A DNA stretch of 64,000 nt, taken from assembly GCA_947169385.1 (NCBI GenBank), contig CAMVPR010000009.1, positions 1-64,000 of the forward strand. The letters run 5' to 3'. Positions 15,860 through 25,901 of this stretch are shown piece by piece. A program made the position numbers and the translations under genes. The DNA is from an uncultured Lachnospiraceae bacterium (lineage in GTDB: Bacteria > Bacillota > Clostridia > Lachnospirales > Lachnospiraceae). The first letter of the stretch is position 1; each line of letters starts with the position of its first letter. The notes beneath the pieces were generated by a model. That model saw nothing but the letters and a program-made list of their open reading frames with translations. It ran no database searches and was not told where the DNA came from.

Positions 15860-17088
15860 TCACCGCCTCCAATCAACTGCTTAGCTATCTCTTGAGCATT
15901 AAGCGTCTCAATGTCCTTAGGAACATCCTGACCGGAAGTCGTATAAGATATTGGCGCGCCGGTATCTAAGCGTATATTTAATATATTACCATAGCAACCC
16001 GTTTCATCGAGTTTGGTAAATAATAAGCGATACTCGGACATATCCCTATATGTCTCAACTATCTGCTTTAGGTCTTTATACTTGGTAGTTGCCGAGAGAA
16101 CAAGATACACTTCTCTTAATTCTTCATCGACACACTCTATCAAATCAGCAAGCTCGTCGCATTGCTCCTGATTTCTGGGACTTCTTCCGGCTGTATCAAC
16201 CAAAAGAAGATCATAGCCGTAATAATCCTTGACAGCCTCCTCCATATCTTTAGGAGTATAGACAACTCTGATAGGCATCTCAAGCATCTTGGCGTACTGC
16301 TTAAGTTGATCAATTGCCGCAATTCTATATGTATCAGAAGTAATAAGAGCAACCTTAGCCTTCTTCTCAAGCTTAAAAACAGCAGCAATCTTGGCAATTG
16401 TTGTGGTCTTGCCGACACCTGTGGAGCCGACAAAGAAGCATATCCTTGGCTTATTGCCTTCCTCGAGATTGATAATCTCCGGCTGACCAAGCTTCAATAC
16501 GATACGCTGATAAACCTTAGACAATACAGAATCTAAGGTCTCCTTCTTGTCAGGAACATTCTCAATATCCTCAAGGAGCATATCTATGTACTTCTCATTA
16601 ATCTCATTGTTAATGAACTTATTATGAAGCAAATGTTGAATCTTGCTTCCCTGATTCTTGATCTTAGATTCTTCTTCCTTAACCTCTTCCTTGACTTCAG
16701 GAGGAATATCAACCTTGATCTCTGAAGACTCTTTAGGCTCGCTTACTATCTGCTTCTCAAGCATATCAGTAAGATTGTCGAGCTTCTGCTCAATTGCCGA
16801 AGATCTTCTCTTAGAAGCAACTTTAGATGCAATAGAAGCTCCGCCGTCCTTCTGGGTCTTTAGGGCTTCCTCAATAATACGAGTTGCGTTCTCAGTGACA
16901 TCTTCATTGACATTGGCCTTCTCTTCAACAGCAGCCGTAACCTCAACTAAAGGTTTCTTAAAAATCCTAAATATCCCCTTAGGTTTGGTCGTCTTAATAT
17001 TCATAATAACCGCGGAACCACCAAGCTCTTCTTTAGCTTTATTGATAGCTTCAATCTCAGTGGCCGCCTCAAATTTCTTAATTATCAT
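15856..17088 (-). CDS. flhF: FlhF flagellar SRP-family GTPase
   Basis: SRP-type GTPase that positions flagellar assembly, together with FlhG. The 410-residue protein has a basic and acidic B domain of low complexity (about 50-145), an N domain (about 150-205), and a G domain with P-loop GSTGVGKT at 221-228, DTAGRSP and TKLDET motifs. It overlaps flhA by 11 bp and flhG by 4 bp. The order flhA-flhF-flhG is the same as in Bacillus. Confidence 0.96.
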   Translation of the reverse strand: MIIKKFEAATEIEAINKAKEELGGSAVIMNIKTTKPKGIFRIFKKPLVEVTAAVEEKANVNEDVTENATRIIEEALKTQKDGGASIASKVASKRRSSAIEQKLDNLTDMLEKQIVSEPKESSEIKVDIPPEVKEEVKEEESKIKNQGSKIQHLLHNKFINNEINEKYIDMLLEDIENVPDKKETLDSVLSKVYQRIVLKLGQPEIINLEEGNKPRICFFVGSTGVGKTTTIAKIAAVFKLEKKAKVALITSDTYRIAAIDQLKQYAKMLEMPIRVVYTPKDMEEAVKDYYGYDLLLVDTAGRSPRNQEQCDELADLIECVDEELREVYLVLSATTKYKDLKQIVETYRDMSEYRLLFTKLDETGCYGNILNIRLDTGAPISYTTSGQDVPKDIETLNAQEIAKQLIGGGE

Positions 17089-19129
17089 TTAAGCTCACCA
17101 TTCCTATAGATTGTAACTCTACATCAGAGTCTATCTCATTATACGATATAACAATCAAATCTGCAAAATAATCTGCAGTTAATTTCTTATAATACATTCT
17201 TACAATCGGAGAAGTTATAATAATAGGGTTGGTCCCCCTCTCCTCAAGGCTGTGAATCATAGCATCCGTAGCATTAAGTATACCTTGCGTAATATCAGGA
17301 TCCAGTGCAAGAATATCGCCCTGCTCGGTATGCTTAACAGCACCTAAGAGTTCCTTCTCTATGTTAGGATCAAGAGTCGCTACGGTAGTAGTCTCATTAG
17401 GTGCGAAATACTTGTTGGATATCGCTCTCTTAAGCGATTGTCTTACATATTCTGTAAGAAGGTCGGTATCTCTTGTACTTGGGGCATAATCTGCAAGCGT
17501 CTCAAATATCGTAACGAGATCTCTTATCGATATTCCTTCCTTCAAGAGATTCTGCAATACCTTCTGAATGTCACCAATACCAAGAAGTTTAGGTACAAGT
17601 TCATCAATAAGAGCAGTGTTGTTCTCCTTGATATTATCGATAAGGCTCTGTACATCCTGACGGGTGAGAAGCTCATCGATATGCCTTCTAATAATCTCAG
17701 TAAGGTGAGTAGCGATAATAGATGGAGGATCAACAACTGTATATCCAACCGACTCTGCTCTCTCCCTCTGGGCCTCAGTAATCCATATAGCAGGCAAATG
17801 AAACGACGGCTCAAATGTAGGAATACCCGTAATCTCTTCCTCAACAAATCCCGGATTCATCGCCATATAGTGATCAAACAATATCTCACCTTCACTAACC
17901 TGAATACCCTTAATCTTGATGATATACTGGTTGGGATTGAGCTGAATGTTATCCCTCAAACGAATGATAGGAACGACCGCTCCAAGCTCTAGGGCTATCT
18001 GTCTTCTTATCATTACGACACGATCAAGAAGATCACCACCCTGATTGACATCGGCAAGTGGTATAATACCATATCCAAACTCAAGCTCGATTGGGTCAAC
18101 AGAGAGAAGTGACGTGACATTCTCGTGACGCCTGATCTCCTCTGCCTCTTCCTCGGCTTCTAATACCTCTTCCTCAACAGCCTCGACTTTCTTGGTACTT
18201 TCAAGTCTTACACCTACAAATACAAGCAAAAGTCCCATACCACAGAACACAGGAATAGGAAGTGGAGTAACAAGTCCTAGAAGTGTTAACGCCGCTCCAA
18301 CAATCTGCATAGCAAGCGGATTCCTGAATATCTGAGATACAACCATATCTCCGATACTCTCTTCCTTAGCAGCCTTGGTGACAATAATACCTGTTGAAAG
18401 CGATATCAACAGTGAAGGAATCTGACTCACAAGGCCATCTCCGATGGTAAGAATTGAGTATCTGTTCATAGCATCGCCAAATGTCATCCCCTGTCTGGCA
18501 ACGCCCATAATGATTCCGCCTACCAGGTTGATACCTGTGATAACAAGACCTGCGGTTGCATCACCTTTAACGTACTTAGTAGCACCATCCATAGATCCGA
18601 AAAAAGCTGACTCCATCTGAAGCTTATTACGCCTCTCCTGCGCTTCTTTGTCCGTAATAGCACCGGTATTAAGGTCCGCATCAATTGCCATCTGTTTACC
18701 CGGCATAGCATCAAGAGTGAACCTTGCAGTTACCTCTGAAACACGCTCGGTACCTTTGTTGATTATCATCATTTGCACAATTATTAAAATGATAAAGACA
18801 ATGATACCGATAACAACGTCTCCACCACCAACGAAACCGCCGAAGGTCTCTACAACTCGTCCCGGCTGTCCGGTCGACAGAATAAGCCTTGTAGACGACA
18901 CGTTAAGTGATATTCTAAACACAGTAGTAAACAAAAGTAAGGTAGGAAATGATGACATCTCAAGGGTCTCTTTGGCAAATATCGCCGTAAAGAGTATCAT
19001 AAAAGCTACCATCATGTTAAAGCCTATGAGCCAGTCAAGCATTGAATTAGGAATAGGAACTATAAGAAAGCAAAGTGCAGCGAGTACATATACCGCTACC
19101 GCATAGTCCATCTTAAATACCTTGGCCAT
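17078..19129 (-). CDS. flhA: FlhA export gate protein
   Basis: Integral membrane part of the flagellar type III export gate. The 683-residue protein has about eight membrane helices in the first 320 residues, with the conserved cytoplasmic loop including the FHIPEP-family segment (MPGKQMAIDADLNTGAI). A large cytoplasmic domain follows (about 340-683) that binds chaperone-substrate complexes. Length and motifs are typical. It follows flhB by 19 bp. Confidence 0.98.
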   Translation of the reverse strand: MAKVFKMDYAVAVYVLAALCFLIVPIPNSMLDWLIGFNMMVAFMILFTAIFAKETLEMSSFPTLLLFTTVFRISLNVSSTRLILSTGQPGRVVETFGGFVGGGDVVIGIIVFIILIIVQMMIINKGTERVSEVTARFTLDAMPGKQMAIDADLNTGAITDKEAQERRNKLQMESAFFGSMDGATKYVKGDATAGLVITGINLVGGIIMGVARQGMTFGDAMNRYSILTIGDGLVSQIPSLLISLSTGIIVTKAAKEESIGDMVVSQIFRNPLAMQIVGAALTLLGLVTPLPIPVFCGMGLLLVFVGVRLESTKKVEAVEEEVLEAEEEAEEIRRHENVTSLLSVDPIELEFGYGIIPLADVNQGGDLLDRVVMIRRQIALELGAVVPIIRLRDNIQLNPNQYIIKIKGIQVSEGEILFDHYMAMNPGFVEEEITGIPTFEPSFHLPAIWITEAQRERAESVGYTVVDPPSIIATHLTEIIRRHIDELLTRQDVQSLIDNIKENNTALIDELVPKLLGIGDIQKVLQNLLKEGISIRDLVTIFETLADYAPSTRDTDLLTEYVRQSLKRAISNKYFAPNETTTVATLDPNIEKELLGAVKHTEQGDILALDPDITQGILNATDAMIHSLEERGTNPIIITSPIVRMYYKKLTADYFADLIVISYNEIDSDVELQSIGMVSLNDN

Positions 19130-19148
19130 AGACTCTTCCTCCTTTCAA

Positions 19149-20303
19149 TCAAGCTATATTTCTAATCTTATAAACATACGCAAGGACTTCCGCCACTGCC
19201 TGATAAAGTTCAGGTGGTATCTCCTCGCCGATTTCAACATTATTATAAAGAATTCTTGCCAATGCTTTATTCTCGTATATCTCTATGTTGTTCTCTTTGG
19301 CAACTTCCTTAATCTTGCCGGCAACATAGTCGGCACCCTTAGCCACGACATGCGGAGCATCCTGAAATTTCCTGTTATACTGGATAGCAACAGCATAGTG
19401 TGTAGGGTTGGTAATGATGACATCAGCCTCAGGAACTGACTGCATCATACGCTGCTGAGACATCTCTCTCTGCTTACGCCTGATACGCCCCTTAATCTGA
19501 GGGTCACCTTCCTGGTTCTTATACTCATCCTTGACATCCTGCTTGGACATCATGTTATCCTTGTGATTCTTCCATCTCTGATAGAACAAATCAATAAAAG
19601 AAATAATTAGCAGATATACAGCTATCTTAATTCCTAAGTTAATTACAAGATTGCCTATCGTTGCAACACCTTCAAAAAGACTCATATCAAAGAACCTGAA
19701 CAAAAGCCCCCATTGCTCTTTAAGTGTGTCATAAACAACATAAGATATAACCGCAATCTTTAGTAGCGCCATCAGAAACTGAATAAGAGTTCTTGATGAG
19801 AATATACGCTTCAAACCACTCATAGGACTAATCTTGCTGAGTTTAGGCTCCATCGGCTTAAATGTAATCTTCCATGAGAACTGCACCCTGTTAGAGAGAA
19901 ATGATATAACTACCGCAACAATCATAACAGGAACAAGGGTTACAAAAAGATACAAACCGAATTCCAACACCAATCTGTGACAGTTGACGCTATCCAAATT
20001 CATTGACGTATAATCACTAAACTTGCCAAATGAATTCTTAAAAACCGCAATCAGTCTCTGTCCTATCCATCCGCATCCAAACTTCAATGCAACGAAAAAC
20101 GCAAGCAGAAGAACCGCTGTGTTAAGCTCCTGACTCTTAGGGACCTGACCTTCTTTTCTACTGTCCTCTTTCTTCTTCTGAGTAGGCTCTTCAGTCTTCT
20201 CACCGTTGGAGCTGTCCGCAAACATTTGCAGATTTAGAGGCATAAATAGGTCCTTGCTTACATAAGACGGATAGTATTCATTTGTCATAATATCATCTGT
20301 CAT
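19149..20303 (-). CDS. flhB: FlhB export gate and specificity switch
   Basis: Membrane protein of the flagellar export apparatus that switches substrates from hook to filament type. The 384-residue protein has four membrane helices and the autocleavage motif NPTH at 299-302 in a C-terminal cytoplasmic domain. About 30 residues precede the usual start of the family (GEKTEEPTQKKKEDSRKEGQ), a modest N-terminal extension. The ATG at 20303 follows AGGGTGA, which overlaps the fliR stop codon; the ATG at 20312 lies inside that site. Confidence 0.97.
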   Translation of the reverse strand: MTDDIMTNEYYPSYVSKDLFMPLNLQMFADSSNGEKTEEPTQKKKEDSRKEGQVPKSQELNTAVLLLAFFVALKFGCGWIGQRLIAVFKNSFGKFSDYTSMNLDSVNCHRLVLEFGLYLFVTLVPVMIVAVVISFLSNRVQFSWKITFKPMEPKLSKISPMSGLKRIFSSRTLIQFLMALLKIAVISYVVYDTLKEQWGLLFRFFDMSLFEGVATIGNLVINLGIKIAVYLLIISFIDLFYQRWKNHKDNMMSKQDVKDEYKNQEGDPQIKGRIRRKQREMSQQRMMQSVPEADVIITNPTHYAVAIQYNRKFQDAPHVVAKGADYVAGKIKEVAKENNIEIYENKALARILYNNVEIGEEIPPELYQAVAEVLAYVYKIRNIA

Positions 20304-20313
20304 ATAAATCACC

Positions 20314-21096
20314 CTACGGAGTCAATATCTTAAGAACATCCTCAATCATGTCTTTCATACCGGTAAATACGAAATCCACCATAAATGTTATACATGAAAT
20401 CGTTACAATCAAAACCGCAAAACCAACAAACACCTTGAGCTGCATACCGATAACAAACATGTTCATCTGAGGTGCCGATCTCGCAAGAATACCAAGAACG
20501 ACATTGAGTATCAAAGATGCAGCAAAACAAGGAAGAATTATCCTAAAACCTATCATAAAATACTCTGTAGCCCACTCTATAATATTGGTGTAAATGGACT
20601 CAGGATTGAATACACTCTTGCCTAAATCGATAAGCTTAAAGGAATCCATAAGTGAATCAATAATAAAATAATGCATATCTGAAGCAATCATAATAAGCAT
20701 TATCATATAGCTGTACAAAGTACCAAACGCCGATGATTCCTCATTGGTCAGCGGATCAAAAAGCTGAACCATCGAGAAACCTATCTCTATATCTATGAAG
20801 TGTCCTGCAAATGCTACCGTCTGCATAGCAATCGACCCGGAAACACCTATCATCAAGCCTGTAATTGCTTCCTTAGCAACCATAAGCGTATAATCAATAA
20901 TTGAGGCATACTCTAAATCATAGTAATCCATGTTAAGAGCTACCAGAATACTCAGAAAAAAAGACAGCCCTATCTTGGTACGTGTCGGAATTCCTCTGGT
21001 ATTAAAAAAAGGTGCCACAGAAATCATTGTGGAAACTCGCGTCAGGATCAATAAAAAGAACTCCAAGTTATGAATCGAAAACGACGCTGTTACCAT
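20314..21096 (-). CDS. fliR: FliR export gate protein
   Basis: A 260-residue integral membrane protein of the flagellar export gate that joins FliP and FliQ in the core pore. About six hydrophobic segments are seen, with family motifs such as the N-terminal VSMISVAPFFN-like stretch (TRVSTMISVAPFFNTRGIPT) and IGFSMVQLFDPLTNEESSAFG. It is placed between fliQ and flhB in the standard order. Confidence 0.97.
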   Translation of the reverse strand: MVTASFSIHNLEFFLLILTRVSTMISVAPFFNTRGIPTRTKIGLSFFLSILVALNMDYYDLEYASIIDYTLMVAKEAITGLMIGVSGSIAMQTVAFAGHFIDIEIGFSMVQLFDPLTNEESSAFGTLYSYMIMLIMIASDMHYFIIDSLMDSFKLIDLGKSVFNPESIYTNIIEWATEYFMIGFRIILPCFAASLILNVVLGILARSAPQMNMFVIGMQLKVFVGFAVLIVTISCITFMVDFVFTGMKDMIEDVLKILTP

Positions 21097-21132
21097 ATCA
21101 ACTCTGCAACCACCTTATGTGTCATAAAATAT

Positions 21133-21402
21133 TTATCCAATATATGTAGTAAAATTATTGTATAAATCAATCATATATTCAGAAAGCTTATTAAGCATCC
21201 AATTGCCCGCAATCAGTATCATTGCCATAATCGCAATGAATTTAGGAACAAATGTCAAAGTCTGCTCCTGTATAGATGTAATTGTCTGAAAAATACTGAC
21301 TATAAGACCTATAACAAGCGAAATGAGAAGCATAGGTGCCGAAACCATCAATATAGTCCACACCGTGTTTCTCGCAATATCAATAACCTGTTCAACAGAC
21401 AA
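21133..21402 (-). CDS. fliQ: FliQ export gate protein
   Basis: An 89-residue protein with two membrane helices (about 15-40 and 52-77) separated by a loop, typical of FliQ (SIFQTITSIQEQTLTFVPK). It is a multi-copy component of the flagellar export pore. It begins MSVEQVIDIARNTVW and lies between fliP and fliR with 30-40-bp gaps. Confidence 0.97.
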   Translation of the reverse strand: MSVEQVIDIARNTVWTILMVSAPMLLISLVIGLIVSIFQTITSIQEQTLTFVPKFIAIMAMILIAGNWMLNKLSEYMIDLYNNFTTYIG

Positions 21403-21437
21403 TCATCTCACCTCCGAGATTAGTATATCTATACCCG

Positions 21438-22319
21438 CTAATGGAAAGTCTGAACCAAGTTGCCAATAACAAGATCCCATCCATCAGCCAAAACAAACAA
21501 TAATATCTTAAACGGCGCCGATATAGTAGTCGGCGGCAACATCATCATACCCATCGACATCAGAGTGGCCGCAACGACCATATCTATAACGATAAACGGT
21601 ATGTATATCAGAAAGCCTATAATAAACGCAGCTCTCAACTCACTACAAATAAATGCAGGAATAAGAGTTGTCGTAGGTATCTCATCATATGATTCCGTAA
21701 CCTCATTGTCTGCAAGCTTGATAAACAGTTTAAGATCCTTCTTGTTAACATTAGAGAGCATAAAATCTCTAAGCGGCTCTATCCCAAGATCGATAGCCTC
21801 TCTCGTAGTAACTGTCCCTTTAGTCATCGGCTCAATAGCATTGTCATATATAGCCGTAAATGTAGGATTCATAATGTAAAATGTCAGGAATAGAGCAAGT
21901 CCTACTAAAACCTGATTAGGAGGTGAAGTAGTGGTTCCTAATGCTTGCCTTACAAAATGCAACACGATAATTATACGTGTAAACGAAGTAAGCATTATCA
22001 AAAACGATGGTGCAATAGAAAGTATAGTAAGAAGAATTACAATCTGCAAAGTTGCAGACAAAGTCCCCTCATCCGTATCATTATGGAGATCTATATCCAA
22101 ATTGAACGGAGTAATATCTCTCTCCTCATCAGCATGCGTATCATTAACATCATTATCTTCCTGACCCGCATTGGTGTCAGAAGGCAGTGTAGCATATGCA
22201 TTCCATGTTCTAAAACTAATAATTCCACCTATAAGCGTTATCATAACGCAGATAATCTTCAGTGCTCGTATTATGTACTTGTTAAGCTTCTTATTCTTCA
22301 TCCTCTTTAGCACTTTCAT
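21438..22319 (-). CDS. fliP: FliP export gate protein
   Basis: A core pore component of the flagellar export gate. The frame opens at 22343, but the ATG at 22319 fits the AAAGAGG site best; the ATG at 22301 has the site too close. The protein is about 293 residues, with a basic start, a signal-like hydrophobic helix (about 10-35), a short acidic loop, and then the FliP family region with APSFLIMLTSFTRIIIVLHF and the SPPNQVLVGLALFLT motif. It overlaps fliO by 29 bp. Confidence 0.96.
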   Translation of the reverse strand: MKVLKRMKNKKLNKYIIRALKIICVMITLIGGIISFRTWNAYATLPSDTNAGQEDNDVNDTHADEERDITPFNLDIDLHNDTDEGTLSATLQIVILLTILSIAPSFLIMLTSFTRIIIVLHFVRQALGTTTSPPNQVLVGLALFLTFYIMNPTFTAIYDNAIEPMTKGTVTTREAIDLGIEPLRDFMLSNVNKKDLKLFIKLADNEVTESYDEIPTTTLIPAFICSELRAAFIIGFLIYIPFIVIDMVVAATLMSMGMMMLPPTTISAPFKILLFVLADGWDLVIGNLVQTFH

Positions 22320-22710
22320 CATTGACCTCTTTGGCAGAATCATTATTCTTAGCAGTGAATTTATTAAGAACAGCCAAAAAGCCAGAATTGTCGTTAGATT
22401 CTATATCCTCAACCCGTTCTGGCATCTCATCAAGCTCACAAATATATGTGATCTCTTCCTTGCCAAGTCCCAGAACAATGTACCTATCAGAAACTTTGAC
22501 AATCTGAAGAAACTTACCATCTTGCAATCGTATGGTCTCAATGACTCTCATACTTCCGCCCTTGGTAAGATTATTCTGAAATCTGGCAGTTAACTTGGAT
22601 GTATAATATGCTAAAAATAATACAAATGCAAGTATGAGCAGTAATACTAATAACTGCCCAATACCATGTAATATATTAAGAAAACCACTATCTATAGTAG
22701 CTAAAGCCAT
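22291..22710 (-). CDS. fliO: FliO flagellar biosynthetic protein
   Basis: A 139-residue protein with one membrane helix (about 13-35) and a small cytoplasmic beta domain (about 42-100; MRVIETIRLQDGKFLQIVKV then YIVLGLGKEEITYI). An acidic tail follows. FliO helps assemble the FliP ring. It starts directly after the cheY stop (22711) and overlaps fliP. Confidence 0.92.
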   Translation of the reverse strand: MALATIDSGFLNILHGIGQLLVLLLILAFVLFLAYYTSKLTARFQNNLTKGGSMRVIETIRLQDGKFLQIVKVSDRYIVLGLGKEEITYICELDEMPERVEDIESNDNSGFLAVLNKFTAKNNDSAKEVNDESAKEDEE

Positions 22711-23073
22711 TTAGCTCACCGCTTTTTTAACTGCTTCAAGAACACGGTCCGCCTGGAATGGCTTAACGATAAAGTCTTTAGCACCTGCCTGGATTGACTC
22801 GATAACCATAGCCTGCTGTCCCATAGCAGAACACATTACAACAACCGCACTCGGATCCCCTTCTTTAATCTTCTTAAGAGCTTGAATACCATCCATCTCA
22901 GGCATGGTAATATCCATGAGAACAAGATCTGGCTTAGTCTCATTGTACTTCTCAACGGCTTTAAGTCCATTCTCAGCCTCTCCGGCAACAGTGTAACCGT
23001 TCTTGGTCAAGATGTCCTTGATCATCATTCGCATGAAAGCTGCATCGTCGCAAATCAAAATATTCTTTGCCAT
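22711..23073 (-). CDS. cheY: CheY response regulator
   Basis: A single-domain receiver that carries the chemotaxis signal to the flagellar switch. The 120-residue protein shows the acidic pocket (Asp9-Asp10), phosphorylation site Asp54 (VLMDITMPEMDG), Ser82 and Lys104 (VKPF). It is in the flagellar operon between fliY and fliO, as in Bacillus, and its phosphatases CheC and FliY are both in this window. Confidence 0.98.
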   Translation of the reverse strand: MAKNILICDDAAFMRMMIKDILTKNGYTVAGEAENGLKAVEKYNETKPDLVLMDITMPEMDGIQALKKIKEGDPSAVVVMCSAMGQQAMVIESIQAGAKDFIVKPFQADRVLEAVKKAVS

Positions 23074-23096
23074 AATTCGTACACTCCAATTCTTAA

Positions 23097-24329
23097 TTAT
23101 TGTTGTTTAAATATTTCTGTAACACGTACACCAAAGCTCTCCTCAATAACAACTACTTCGCCTTTGGCAACGTTTTTACCATTGATAATTACATCTACCG
23201 GCTCACCAGCGAGCTTATCAAGCTCGATAATCGTACCCGGAGATATGTCCAAAATCTCCTTGATGGATTTCTTGGTCTTACCTAATTCTACAGTTACATC
23301 AAGTGGAACATCCTTAATGAGATCGATGTTCTCTTGCTGGGTAACCGGATTAGGCATGCCCATTGCAAATGGAGAAAATTGCGCACTCTGTGCCGGTGCT
23401 CCGGGAGGCATTACTGTATCTCCCATAGGTGGCATCGGATATCCATATGGTGGCATCATAGGCTGTCCATATGGAGGTGGCTGCATATTTGGATCCATAG
23501 CAGGCGGTGCTTGTGGCATCGGCTGTGGTGCCTGTGGTTGAGGCGCCGGTTCCGGTGCAGGAGCCGCTGGTGCAGGCTCAGGTTCCGCTGCTGCCACGGT
23601 CTCTGTTGCAGCGCCCGAAAACGCCGTATAAATCTCCTTGGCTAAATCTATAGGATATAGCTGCATAATCTCACTATCGATTAAGTCGCCAATCTCCATC
23701 TTAAATGTAACTCTGATAAATGTCTCTGTAAGATAATCCGATAATCCCTTATCTGCTACACCCTCATTCAAATCAACAAGGCTTGCAACAGGAGGGCTGA
23801 TATCAACCTTCTTACCCAACATCTGAGACAACGAGGTAGCTGATGAACCCATCATCTGGTTCATCGCTTCACTTATAGCCGACAAATGCAAATCTGACAA
23901 TTCATCAGCTACATTAGTACCGTCTCCACCCATCATAAGGTCGGTAATGATTTTAACATCTTGTTCCTTTAAAATCAAGACATTATTACCATCGATACCG
24001 TCAATGTAGGACAACTGGACAAACACACAAGGTCTGTCATAAGCAGCTACTAAATCATCCCACTTCGCATATGAAACTTGCGGAACCGTAATATCTACTA
24101 CTGTATTAAGCAAAGTAAACAAAGTAGTAGCAGCAGTTCCCATACTAATGTTAGCAACCTCTCCGATGGCATCCTTCTCCTCCGGAGTCAACAATTCTTC
24201 CACAGGTTGGCTGGTAGATGAACCTCCACCACTCTGTTCTGCTGATGTCGACGAATCGTCGCCCGCAGAACCGGCCTCCATACCGCTGAGCAGAGCATTA
24301 ATCTCCTCTTGGGATAGCATTCCGTCCAT
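23097..24329 (-). CDS. fliY: FliY, flagellar switch protein and CheY-P phosphatase
   Basis: A FliN-type switch protein fused to CheC-like phosphatase helices. The 410-residue protein has an N-terminal CheY-binding-like helix (LSQEEINALLSG), two CheC-type helices with E-x-x-N or similar pairs (EVANISMGTAATTL and EAMNQMMGSSATSL), a Pro/Ala/Met-rich linker (about 240-320), and a C-terminal SpoA/FliN domain (about 330-410). The ATG at 24329 has AGAGGAG; the in-frame ATG at 24350 lies in the end of fliM. The Pro-rich linker is longer than usual. Confidence 0.96.
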   Translation of the reverse strand: MDGMLSQEEINALLSGMEAGSAGDDSSTSAEQSGGGSSTSQPVEELLTPEEKDAIGEVANISMGTAATTLFTLLNTVVDITVPQVSYAKWDDLVAAYDRPCVFVQLSYIDGIDGNNVLILKEQDVKIITDLMMGGDGTNVADELSDLHLSAISEAMNQMMGSSATSLSQMLGKKVDISPPVASLVDLNEGVADKGLSDYLTETFIRVTFKMEIGDLIDSEIMQLYPIDLAKEIYTAFSGAATETVAAAEPEPAPAAPAPEPAPQPQAPQPMPQAPPAMDPNMQPPPYGQPMMPPYGYPMPPMGDTVMPPGAPAQSAQFSPFAMGMPNPVTQQENIDLIKDVPLDVTVELGKTKKSIKEILDISPGTIIELDKLAGEPVDVIINGKNVAKGEVVVIEESFGVRVTEIFKQQ

Positions 24330-24333
24330 GCTT

Positions 24334-25311
24334 CTACTCCTCTCTGACAATAGATGTGACCTTTACTGCGTACTTCTCGTCGGAAGAACCCGGCAAGGCA
24401 GTAAATTTCAAAATATTGCCGACGTAAATATCTAATTCATCCTCGACCTTAGAGTCGAGTCTTATAATATCACCTACTTGAAGATTAACAAAATCCAAGA
24501 CAGGTAAAACGCTTGTACCAAGCACCGCTGTAATAGGAACCGGTGCTTTATCAATGAGAGCCTCAATCGCCTCATGATAATCCGCTTCATCAGAATCCTG
24601 AAGCGTACTAAACCAATATTTGGTATTCAACTTGTCCATAATGTCTTCAAGACAAATGTAAGGAAGACATATATTCATAAGTCCCTCTACATCACCGATA
24701 CTGATATTAATGGTCACGATGGCGATCATCTCACTAGGTGATATAATCTGAGCGAACTGAGAATTGGTCTCTATCCTCTCTAACCTTGGCTCGATGCTGA
24801 CAACATTCTGCCACGGCTCCCTTAAGAGGTTAACACACACACCAAATATTCTCTCAATTATACTAAGCTCAATCTCGGTAAAATCACGATTCTTCTCTAA
24901 AGGATCGCCGGCTCCACCAAGCATTCTGTCAACTATGGTGAATCCAAGATTGGCTGCTAATTCCATTACAATATTACCCTTAAGTGGGGCAAAGTTAACA
25001 ATTCCTAGCAAAACGGGATTAGATAAGGCGTTGGAGAACTCGGCATAAGTAACAGCCTCTGAGTTCATAACATCAACTTGAACTGATTTTCTTAAGTAAC
25101 CCGGCAAATGCGTAGATAACAGGCGCCCGTAATGATCAAAAATAATCTCTAAAGTTCTCAAGTGCTCCTTGGAGAATTTCGACGGTCTTGTGAAGTCATA
25201 TTCACGAACCTGTTTCTCACTTGTCTCTACCAGTTCCTCGGCATCCAGCTCTCCGGTACTCAACTGGTTAAGTAGCTTATCTATCTCCTCCTGAGACAGC
25301 ACCTCGCCCAT
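24334..25311 (-). CDS. fliM: FliM flagellar motor switch protein
   Basis: A 325-residue C-ring protein that binds CheY-P and reverses the motor. It has an N-terminal CheY-binding segment (VLSQEEIDKLLNQL), the FliM middle domain (about 45-230), and a C-terminal SpoA domain (about 250-320). Its stop is four bases from the fliY start. Confidence 0.98.
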   Translation of the reverse strand: MGEVLSQEEIDKLLNQLSTGELDAEELVETSEKQVREYDFTRPSKFSKEHLRTLEIIFDHYGRLLSTHLPGYLRKSVQVDVMNSEAVTYAEFSNALSNPVLLGIVNFAPLKGNIVMELAANLGFTIVDRMLGGAGDPLEKNRDFTEIELSIIERIFGVCVNLLREPWQNVVSIEPRLERIETNSQFAQIISPSEMIAIVTINISIGDVEGLMNICLPYICLEDIMDKLNTKYWFSTLQDSDEADYHEAIEALIDKAPVPITAVLGTSVLPVLDFVNLQVGDIIRLDSKVEDELDIYVGNILKFTALPGSSDEKYAVKVTSIVREE

Positions 25312-25348
25312 TATCTCACCTCCTAACGCTTAGGAATAATATTCTTAA

Positions 25349-25879
25349 TTATGATAATACCCACTTACTGAAAGATACATCATAGATAACATCTGAGTTA
25401 TTAAATAACTTCTTAACGGCATCGACGCATTCCTGTCTGACTGCCTCTTTATTAGCGGCGCACTCTTCATATGAATGCGAGCCTACAATATCTTGAACGG
25501 TTGACTCGATGATACTGCTCTTAGAACCGATACCGGTCTCAGCAGCAGGATCGTATACCTTATAATCCTCTGATGTGGTATTCATTGATATCATTACCTT
25601 GATTACCGCGTAATGAACCTGCCCGTCTTCTCCGGTCTTAAGTGTAACCGTGTTCTCATTGGCAAGTTCGTAAGGAGAGATATCACTAATCGCCACAGTA
25701 CCTGTAGCAGCCTCTCCGTTACCATTCTCCAAGGTAAGATTGATAATTGATGCAATGTCAGTTATCAGATTGGCGGTCTTCTTGTTAGTAGGAACGACCG
25801 TAAATACAATAATGGCAAGCAATATGAAATTGATAATACTAAATGCCAAAATAATGACAGATATAAGATTTCTCTTCAT
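25349..25879 (-). CDS. fliL: FliL basal-body associated protein
   Basis: A 176-residue protein with one N-terminal membrane helix (about 7-30) and an extracytoplasmic domain. FliL proteins support the stator units. The sequence is divergent; assignment rests on the helix, the C-terminal pattern (ESTVQDIVGSHSYEE, then RQECVDAVKKLF), and its place between motB and fliM. Confidence 0.88.
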   Translation of the reverse strand: MKRNLISVIILAFSIINFILLAIIVFTVVPTNKKTANLITDIASIINLTLENGNGEAATGTVAISDISPYELANENTVTLKTGEDGQVHYAVIKVMISMNTTSEDYKVYDPAAETGIGSKSSIIESTVQDIVGSHSYEECAANKEAVRQECVDAVKKLFNNSDVIYDVSFSKWVLS

Positions 25880-25901
25880 TGTCCTGCTCCTTTATAAAAT
25901 G